Shown here in pieces: positions 56,651 to 64,000 of a DNA stretch of 64,000 nucleotides; position 1 is the first letter of the stretch, and every line of letters begins with the position of its first letter. Made by a program: the position numbers and the translations under genes. The notes beneath the pieces were generated by a model. That model saw nothing but the letters and a program-made list of their open reading frames with translations, searched no databases and was not told the DNA's origin. Origin of the DNA: Platanthera guangdongensis (lineage: Eukaryota > Streptophyta > Magnoliopsida > Asparagales > Orchidaceae); contig CM077149.1 of the NCBI GenBank assembly GCA_039583875.1, positions 19,295,194-19,359,193 on the forward strand, in the 5' to 3' direction.

Positions 56651-57088
56651 TACAGGCTTACAAAGACTCAGATCCCTAAGGATCCTACAAGATAAAATTA
56701 ATACAATAATTGTAACTCAACAACTCAGAGAAAACAGAGAAGAGTTGTGAGTTTCTTGATGAGTTCTTGGAAGAACTCAGCTGAAATCAATCTGACTTGG
56801 CTTTCTTCAAAGCTTCTTGAATGTAGAACTCAATAAGATTGACCTCTTCTGCAGTTGATCCTTGATCTCTGCTACTTAAGATTCAGAATAAATCTGAACC
56901 CTTCTTCTCAGTCTGGTTCCAATGACTGATTTCTTGGATGGAGCTCTCTCTCTCCAACTTCTTAGATCTTCACTAGATTCTTCAAGGAATAGCTAGATCT
57001 TCTTTGTACTACTTCATGTGTTGATTATCAACTTGGACAACCACTTGATCAATAATCTGAACCTTTCTTCTTGTAGACAACATAAGCC

Positions 57089-57096
57089 TATTTATA
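57089..57096 (-). promoter_or_regulatory. TATA box of the G LTR
   Basis: The minus strand reads GGCCTATAAATAGGCTTA, a textbook plant TATA box (TATAAATA at 57096-57089) within a short palindrome. The expected RNA start is near 57060, which puts the palindromes in U3 and the CCTACACTCAG words in the transcribed R/U5. Confidence 0.7.
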
Positions 57097-57229
57097 GGCC
57101 TTCTTCATGGTAACCGGCTGGTCCGGTTCATAACTGATTTCTGACAACTCTGACAGGTGCAGTAGACCGGCTGGAATGGCAGCTGTCAAGTCATTCAGTC
57201 AGTTCTTGAAAATTCTGTAACTGTCTGCA

Positions 57230-58120
57230 AGTGTCGAGACTTTCTGTCTTTAAGTGTCGACACTTATAGACCAAGTGTCGACACAAGTTGTCTAAGTGTC
57301 GACACTAGTCTACAAGGTGTCGACACAACTCCTTGTGTTGTAGATTTTATATCTCGACACTGCTTCTTCTTCATGTGTCAACACTGATAATGTGTGTCGA
57401 CACAAGTCCTTGTACTTCAGTATTTTGCTGAATTCTTCTAAGTGTCGACACAACACCTTTGTGTCGACACATCTTCATGTGTTAAACTCGCTGAGTGTCG
57501 ACACTTCTTCTTGGTGTCGACACATGTCTTCAGTGTTGATACTTGCTGAGTGTCGACACAGCTCCTTGTGTCGACACATTCTTCTTCTGTCGAGTCTCTG
57601 GCTGAGTGTCGACACAACCCCTTAGTGTCGACACTTGTACTTAGAATATTTTGTTGAACTTTGTTGATCTTTGTTAAGTGTCGACACAGCTCCTTGTGTC
57701 TACACTTTCTTCAAGTGTTGAGTCTTCAGCTGAGTGTCGACACATTCTTTCTTGTGTAGACACTTTCTTCAAGTGTTGACTCTTCTGTTGAGTGTCGACA
57801 CATTGCTCTGGGTGTCGACACTTATACTTATTCTCTGTTGACTTTTGCTGAGTGTCGACACAGCCTCCAAGTGTCGACACTTTCTGATGTAGACACAGTT
57901 TCTCTAGGTGTCGACACAACTGCTAAGTGTCGACACTGCTTCACTGCACTTTTCCTCACTGAGTGTCGACACAGCTCCTTGTGTCGACACTTTCTGTCTG
58001 GTATCGACTCAGCATCCCTGGTGTCGACACAAATACTCCAAGTGTCGACACTGCTTGCCTGGGTGTCGACACAAGTCTTCTTAAGTGTCGACACTTTGCT
58101 CCTTGGTGTCGACACATGGA
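57230..58120. repeat. GTGTCGACAC palindrome array in LTR of G
   Basis: About 28 exact copies of the 10-bp palindrome GTGTCGACAC plus variants (GTGTAGACAC, GTGTCAACAC), 20-50 bp apart with unrelated spacers. The Cys/Arg/His- and Val-Asp-Thr-rich frames on both strands are artefacts of it. Confidence 0.95.
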
Positions 58121-58261
58121 CTTAGAAACTTTTTCTTCTTTCCTGTAAATACTTAACCAGCACAAGTAAACTCAAAACACATCAAATACACTTTTGATGT
58201 ATATCATTGAGTTGGGTGAGGCTTCTTCAAATCAGGTATATTTAAACCAATGTACCCAACA

Positions 58262-58642
58262 ATCTCCCCCTATTTGGAGAAGTCATAACCCTTAGTCAAT
58301 GATATACACCATTCATAATAAAATTACAAAATGATGTAAAGCAGAATTATGTAATCAGGAAAGAACATCACATGTATTAAACAAACATGCATATACAGAT
58401 AACATCTTAGAACAATTATGAAATAGATTTAAAACACATCATATTGTTCTCACAACTTTGTAATATTCATAATACAAAAGTTTTACATAGTGTTTAAAAA
58501 AAAACACAAGATTACAATTGTAAACTGAATAAAAGTCTATTCTATTTTTGTTCAGCCTCCTTGATCACTATCCCTTTTCCAGCTTGTACTTTGGCTTGAA
58601 TAGGAGCTTCAGCAACTTCAGCATCAGCAGGCTTCTTGCCTT
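58262..58642 (-). other. polypurine tract and 3' untranslated region of G
   Basis: The minus strand reads CAAATAGGGGGAGATT next to the LTR. The remaining ~360 bp are AT-rich and show no gene. Confidence 0.82.
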
Positions 58643-61362
58643 TCAAGTCCTTTTTCTTTTGCTCTTCTGCTTTGATCTTTTGCCTCTAAAGTAGTGATAA
58701 GGCTTGGGAAAGTACTTGCTAGGCTCCTGGGCAGTAGGAGGTAGCTTTCCCATCTTGGCTTTTCTTCTATATTGGACTATTGCTTCTTGCCTTGACTCAT
58801 GTTTCCTCCATTCAAGTTCAGAAAACCATTTATTTCTGTCTTGTATATTATCTTTTGCAGCTTTCCATGCAGTTAAGATAATATTTCTTGAAGTAGGGCT
58901 CCACTGCTCAAAGTCTGGTCTCTGTTCAGCTTGCTCCCTAAACCTCTTTTTAGACAATCTAGTCTCTTCTTCTTTCTGCAGAGCTTCTTGCATAGCTTCA
59001 GATATTGGCTGAACAACTTTCTCTATAATGACATCGTCCTTTCCCCCAGGTGGGCTATACATGGACTGTATATCAGCATGTATCATGTCAAAATCTGGAG
59101 GAGGGTAGATGACTTGAGCCACTTCAGGTTGCTCCCCTCCTAGATATGCAGGATTAATTCCAGATTCTGCCACATTATCATCATCACAAAGAGGAGGATA
59201 TCCAAGAGTTGCTCTGATAGAATTAGATATCCAGTTAGCATGATCAGAGATGGCCTTGACTAACACTCTCTCCCCCTTTATGACTTCTCTTTCAATGTGA
59301 TCTCTGACATCATCTTTTTGAAATCTAACCTGGTTATCCAAATAATTGACTCCATCTTTAAAATAATGCTTTAACCTTTGGATTTTGTCAGTAATGATCT
59401 TCTGAGAGTCTAGTATGGCAGTCTTAACAGCAGTTATTTCCTCTTGGAAGGCTTTGTCAAATTCTGCTTTAGCAGTAGCATTAGTTGGAGTCTGCCCTGC
59501 AGCTAGATTCTTCATTTCTGTGACTATGGCATTGTGAGAAGCAGTCAAGTTATCATTCATTCTAATTTGATTTTCAAGTACATAGCCTTGCTTGACTGCA
59601 AGTTCATCAACTTGAGCTTTTATCTTTTCCTGATGTGTAGCCAAGTACACCACTGCATTCCCTCCCTTGTGGAAGCAGTCTGTCATCTCCTTCTTATTAA
59701 GATTCATTTCAAATCTTATAGACTTTATATCCTGGGCCAAATCAAACTGCAATGATTTCTGCCCTTCATCCACATACTTCTCAAGGGACTGCCTGTGCTC
59801 ATCAAGTTTAATTTGCATTGCAACCATTAAAGCACTATAATCAACAGTTGGAGCTGGCTGTGATATAGGCTGTGGAGCAACAGATTGGAGAGCCTTCTTA
59901 TAACTCTGGCTCCTTCTTCTGAATACTTGAAATTTCTTTTTCTTAGCCCTTGTAGCCTCCTCATCTTCAGAAGCTGAGGTGCTGGCTATCTCTACCCTCT
60001 CCTTAGGTAGCTCCTCAACTGCTTTGGGCCTCCCTGGTTCTTGCCTTGCAGGCTCTTCAACATGTACTACTTGCTCCCCCTCAACTGGAGCATTCTCCCC
60101 CTCAGCAGCAGTTTCTTTGTCAAAATCTGTTTGATCCAGGTTTAGGAAGAGATCTTCCATAGTATATTCTGGTGGAGAATGGGCTGGAGAAATTCTGGGC
60201 TCATCAACCACTGGATCAGAGACATCTTGAACTGTAACAGATGTGTCCTCTATGACAACATCTGGAACTTGACCATGAATCTGAGTGTGCTGATTGTCAT
60301 AATTTAGGGAATCAGACAATACATTATCCAGTATAGGAAAATCTAAAGCATTAAGCTCAGTGATTACCTCAAGGATGATGTTGGTTGCTTGCTCACTCTC
60401 AAGAGGAGTGGGCTTTTCTACAACTAGTGGCTCCCCCTAGATTTGACCCTGGTGTAAGGGGCTAGCTGGTGGTAGCTCCCCTGCCTTTCAGCAACGACTT
60501 GTTGAGCTGGTGTCTTCTCAACAGTCCCTTCTTCATTCTCATCAGGTGTGAAGACCACTTGCTCTTCACTACCAGAGCTGCTAGTTGACTCTTGAGCCAC
60601 TGGGGCAATTTTCTTCTTCTTCTTGTGTGGGGTTTCTTTCTCAGGAGTAGGCATCTCCTTTGTCAACACCCTGTCCCATCTAGAGAATATCCTCATATCC
60701 ATTTTCCTCATATGATTTATTTTTGTTCCAGCAGCTTGACTCATTGCCTCTGGAATACTTCCAGCAAGGTATAGACTTAAGATCCTGCCCAAGTTGGGTT
60801 TCTTCAGGCTTTCCTTGATCTTCTCAAAGATCACTACAGACCAGTCAGTTTTCAGATTGAAGATTATCCTGGTCATAATGTTGAACATATGGGCTGATAC
60901 CCTATCATGCCCTCCAAGTTTGCTTAAGATTACTTTTCCAACAATTTCTGACAGGAATTTCCCCTGACTGTTCATTCCTTTTCTATTGAAAACTGAGCCA
61001 ATTTTCATCTTTGCATCCAGTCCACACCAAGTTAAAGCTTCTCTGGTTTTAGAAGCAGTAACTTCTTCCTCTTCCTTAGTTCTTGGTAACTGTAGTACTT
61101 TCCTCAAACTTTTAGGTGATGCCTTCACCTTTTCTCCATGAACCCTGGATTTGATCTTGAATCCAGTGTCGTCTAGGGTTGCTCCATTAAGGAATTCTAG
61201 AACTTCCTTCTTCCAGATTTTAGTTGGCTCAAAAACTAGGAATTCTAACCCTGAGTTTGCAACTAGGGTTATCACGTTCTTGATCTCTGAGTCTGCATCC
61301 TCAAACTCTTGTCGCACTAGTTCGTATCCTTCGTTGATGTTCTCCTCAAGCTTTGGCGCCAT
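58643..61362 (-). pseudogene. envelope-like ORF of element G, one frameshift
   Basis: The start is taken as ATG 61362 (MAPKLEEN); the frame is open further up but only through palindromes. The N-terminal domain (~310 codons, to the stop at 60424) has VGKVILSKLGGHDRVSAHMF and KPNLGRILSLYLAGS, distantly like VGKVLLAKHSAHD and GRILGIFLQ in D. The remainder (58643 to beyond 60319) is in another frame that is open back to about 60437. The frame change therefore lies at the G5 run 60433-60437, inside a polypurine-like AGGGGGAG. The second part is acidic, then coiled-coil (~59200-59800: DLAQDIKSIRFEMNLNKKE), with a basic tail (KRSKQKSKRKR). No membrane segment is obvious and the function is unknown. 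Nearest relative: element B. Confidence 0.8.
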
Positions 61363-61381
61363 TAGGGTTTGAAGAATTTGA

Positions 61382-61396
61382 ACTGAGAGAAGAGAG
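61382..61396 (-). promoter_or_regulatory. putative 3' splice site before the envelope-like ORF of G
   Basis: The minus strand reads CCTCTCTTCTCTCAG|TT, a strong pyrimidine tract with CAG, 20 nt before the ATG at 61362. The analogous site in C and D is GCAG|GT. Confidence 0.4.
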
Positions 61397-61850
61397 GTGT
61401 CGACACACAAGTTTAGTCTCGAAACTTTTGAAAGCGTGTCGACAAACTAAGGCAAAATCCTATTTATACCTTTCTAGGTTTGAAGATGAAAAGGCGGGCA
61501 GCTAACTCAAATTGTGTCGACACTGGCGATAAGTGTCGACACTGACTTATAATGTCTCGACACCTATGTGTCGACACAAGTTTAGTCAACATATCTATGT
61601 GTCGACACTTGTTTATGTGTCGACACCACATAACTCGACATTTAGTCGAGACTTTACTTAGATAATTCTGAGTAAAACCTAAGTGTCGACACTACCTTGG
61701 ATGTGTCGACACCTACTTGTCATGTGTCGACACTAATTTTCTGAAGTGTCGACACCAACTTCCTAGATGTATCGACGCCTTTTCCCTGAAGTGTCGACAC
61801 CACTTTTCTGTGTCGACACAGATATCTCTGTGTGTCGACACCTTTTGACT
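61395..61850. repeat. GTGTCGACAC palindromes in the pol-env spacer of G
   Basis: About 13 copies of the exact palindrome that fills the LTR of G, here between the envelope-like start and the pol stop (61868). Confidence 0.93.
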
Positions 61851-61867
61851 TAACCATGTCTATAAAC

Positions 61868-64000
61868 TTATTCTAAGTTTATCATTCCTAGTTCAATTTT
61901 AAACCTATTGAACTTAGTTTCTTCTAAGGGCTTAGTATACATATCAGCTAGTTGATTATCTGTTTTAACATATTCTAGTAAAATATCTTCTTTCTCTACA
62001 TGCTCCCTAAGAAAATGATATTTTATTTCAATATGTTTAGTTCTACTATGGGAAACAGGATTATGTGCAATTGATATAGCACTTGTAGAATCACAAAAGA
62101 GTGGAGTTCTACTTACCTGAATTCCATAGTCCTCAAGCTGATGTTGTATCCATAGAAGTTGAGCACAGCAACTTCCAGCAGCCACATATTCTGATTCTGC
62201 AGTGGAGATAGCCACACTTGTTTGCTTTTTGCTACTCCATGAAATCAGGCTTCCACCTAGGAATTGACAGGTTCCAGTTGTGCTTTTTCTGTCTTCTTTG
62301 CATCCTGCAAAGTCTGCATCTGAATAACCTGTTAGTTCAAAATCCCCATTCCTAGGGTACCAGAGGCCTAGATAAGGAGTACCCTTTAGATATCTCAATA
62401 TTCTTTTGACTGCTGTCAAATGAGACTCTTTAGGGCAGACTTGATACCTTGCACAGACACATGTAGCATACATAATATCTGGTCTACTTGCAGTCAAATA
62501 TAATAGGGAGCCAACTATCCCTCTATACAAATACTCATCTACAGGTTTCCCTGCATCATCCTTGCTAAGAGACATACTTGACCCCATAGGAGTCTTCATG
62601 GTACTGGATGAATCCATACCATACTTCCTTATGAGTTCTAGGGTGAACTTAGACTGGCATATGGACAATCCATTCTCAGTCTGTCTTACTTGGAGACCCA
62701 AGAAGAACTTAAGTTCTCCCATACTAATCATCTCAAATTGTACTTGCATTAGTTTTGCAAACCTTTTGCAAAGACTACTTTCAGTAGACCCAAATATAAT
62801 GTCATCTACATATATTTGGACTAGTATTACTTTGCCTCTAGATTCCCTAAGGAATAGAGTCTTGTCTATTTTCCCCCTTGTGAACTTATTCTCAATGAGG
62901 AAACTAGACATGGTTTCATACCAAGCCCTAGGGGCTTGCTTTAACCCATATAATGCTTTCCTAAGTCTATAGACATGATTAGGTAGAGTTGAATCAACAA
63001 AACCTGATGGCTGTTCCACATAGACTTCCTCTTTAAGATTACCATTCAGAAATGCTGACTTGACATCCATTTGATAAACTTTAAATCCTTGAAAGGTTGC
63101 ATAGGCCAGGAACATCCTTATGGCTTCCAGTCTGGCTACTGGAGCAAAGGTTTGATCAAAATCAATACCTTCTTCCTGCCTATATCCTTTAGCAACCAAT
63201 CTTGCTTTGTTCTTAATGATGACTCCACGCTCATCCATCTTGTTCCTATAGATCCACTTGGTCTCAATTATGTTGTGGTCTTTAGGTTTAGGAACAAGCT
63301 CCCAGACCTTGCATCTCTTGAACTGATTCAGCTCTTCTTGCATTGCCTCAATCCAATGAGGGTCTAGGATGGCTTCTTCAAACTTTTTTGGTTCAACTTG
63401 GGATAGAAAACTGGAGTAGATTGCTGCATTCAGATTTCTGCTCCTTGTTTGTACCCCTTATCTTGGATCACCAATGATTTGTTCTGCTGGATGATCTCTT
63501 AGATGCCTATTGGCTGGAGGCATCCTGACTTCAAGTTGAACTTCTTCAACTTCTTCATCTTGCTATACTCCTTGTACTTCTTCTGCATTTGGTACATGTA
63601 GTACTCCCCCTGGACAGCAGCCACTATCTTCTACTTGCTGCCTTGCAGTAGGTTCTTCTTCTATAGTGAGCTTATCCATTTTCTTTGTTAAACCTGTGGG
63701 GCTGCATACACTACTAGACAACTCATTGTTAATAAGTCTAGTTTCATCAAATACTACATGTACAGATTCTTCTACAACTTGTGTAGTCAAGTTGTAGACT
63801 CTATAAGCCTTACTGTTGTTGCTGTACCCAACAAAAATTCCCTCTTGGGACTTGGCAGCAAACTTAGTCAAGTAAGACTTTCCATTGTTAAGTATAAAGC
63901 ACTTACAGCCAAAGATCCTGAAGTAGGATAGGTTTGGTTTCCTGCCTTTCACAACCTCATAGGGGGTCTTGTTGAGGCTTTTAGTTATGGTAGCCCTATT
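61868..64000 (-). pseudogene. pol: copia pol of element G, partial, two nonsense codons
   Basis: Reading from the window edge: integrase C-terminal region ([32 protein letters not shown]), acidic linker, RT ([16 protein letters not shown] about 62797-62808) and RNase H (SDADFAG, TAESEY, CDSTSA), stop at 61868. The frame is continuous except for TAG 63563-63565 and TAA 63458-63460, both in the linker between integrase and RT. The integrase core and protease lie past 64000. RT and RNase H are otherwise intact in 61868-63343. It closely matches element A. Confidence 0.92.

Larger units (their letters stand above)
56199..58261 (-). repeat. 3' LTR of element G (2,063 bp)
   Basis: TGAAAGATATTG... 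to ...TGTACCCAACA. It has a run of 14 G at 56227-56240, the GTGGTTCCCCAAGGTTTGGG block at 56375, tandem CCTACACTCAG words, a good TATA box at 57089 and a long GTGTCGACAC array upstream of it. Confidence 0.92.
56199..64000 (-). mobile_element. Element G: Sirevirus-type element, 3' part (continues past window)
   Basis: 3' LTR, polypurine tract, envelope-like ORF, spacer palindromes, and pol up to the integrase C-terminal region. gag, primer site and 5' LTR lie to the right of the window. It is inserted in the pol end of element F. The left flank is GCACCTAG, so the target duplication should be its last five bases and can be checked on the far side. Confidence 0.92.

Noticed and set aside
57230..58120. 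CRISPR-like regularly spaced repeats (also in LTRs C, D, E and F)
   Set aside because: The repeats are short palindromes with irregular spacing, lie inside plant LTRs, and have no cas genes nearby.
57392..58165. Cys-Arg-His and Val-Asp-Thr rich frames on both strands
   Set aside because: Products of repeated GTGTCGACAC; a palindrome gives similar peptides on both strands.

Overview
The window is flowering-plant nuclear repeat DNA made almost wholly of nested LTR retrotransposons. I see no host gene, rRNA or tRNA gene. Six elements (A-E and G) are Ty1/copia of the Sirevirus/SIRE kind. They have a large Gag with zinc knuckles and a coiled coil, a PR-INT-RT-RNaseH Pol, usually an extra 'envelope-like' ORF downstream of pol, long LTRs (1.6-2.4 kb), an initiator-Met tRNA primer site and repeated AGGGGGAG polypurine tracts. 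One element (F) is a Ty3/gypsy chromovirus. The species cannot be named from this sequence.

Layout: A (1-4897, + strand) is the 3' part of an element that begins before the window. 4898-7241 is unassigned and holds a diverged ~500-bp direct duplication. B (7242-51690, - strand) is the oldest host element. Its 3' LTR was split by element C (8805-33676, target duplication TATAG). The 5' LTR of C was split by element D (20315-32491, target duplication TTGTG). Element E (36438-45501, target duplication GAAGT) sits just upstream of B's envelope-like ORF. B's gag and pol follow at 46048-51513, and its 5' LTR survives only as an ~87-bp stub. F (51691-56198, - strand) is a chromovirus piece: leader, one 3.6-kb LTR, and the C-terminal chromodomain of pol. 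G (56199 to beyond 64000, - strand) is inserted in F.

State of the genes: D has nearly identical LTRs, open gag and pol frames and one frameshift in its envelope-like ORF, so it is the youngest element and perhaps the only recently mobile one. E has an intact pol but a broken gag and no envelope-like gene. C is broken mostly by nonsense codons, B is degenerate, and A and G are partial.

Common design: each LTR carries its own array of short palindromes, nearly all with a TCGA core. In the minus-strand elements the array lies just upstream of the likely TATA box. In B, C, D and G palindromes recur in the pol-env spacer, and in C and D also inside gag, where they encode Arg-Arg-Ser repeats. A GCAG|GT signal like a 3' splice site is kept in fixed phase at the gag/pol junction of B, C, D and E, and recurs just before the envelope-like start codon of C and D. 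The leader of F carries three tandem hairpins with an almost constant loop and covarying stems. These are the signals most worth testing.
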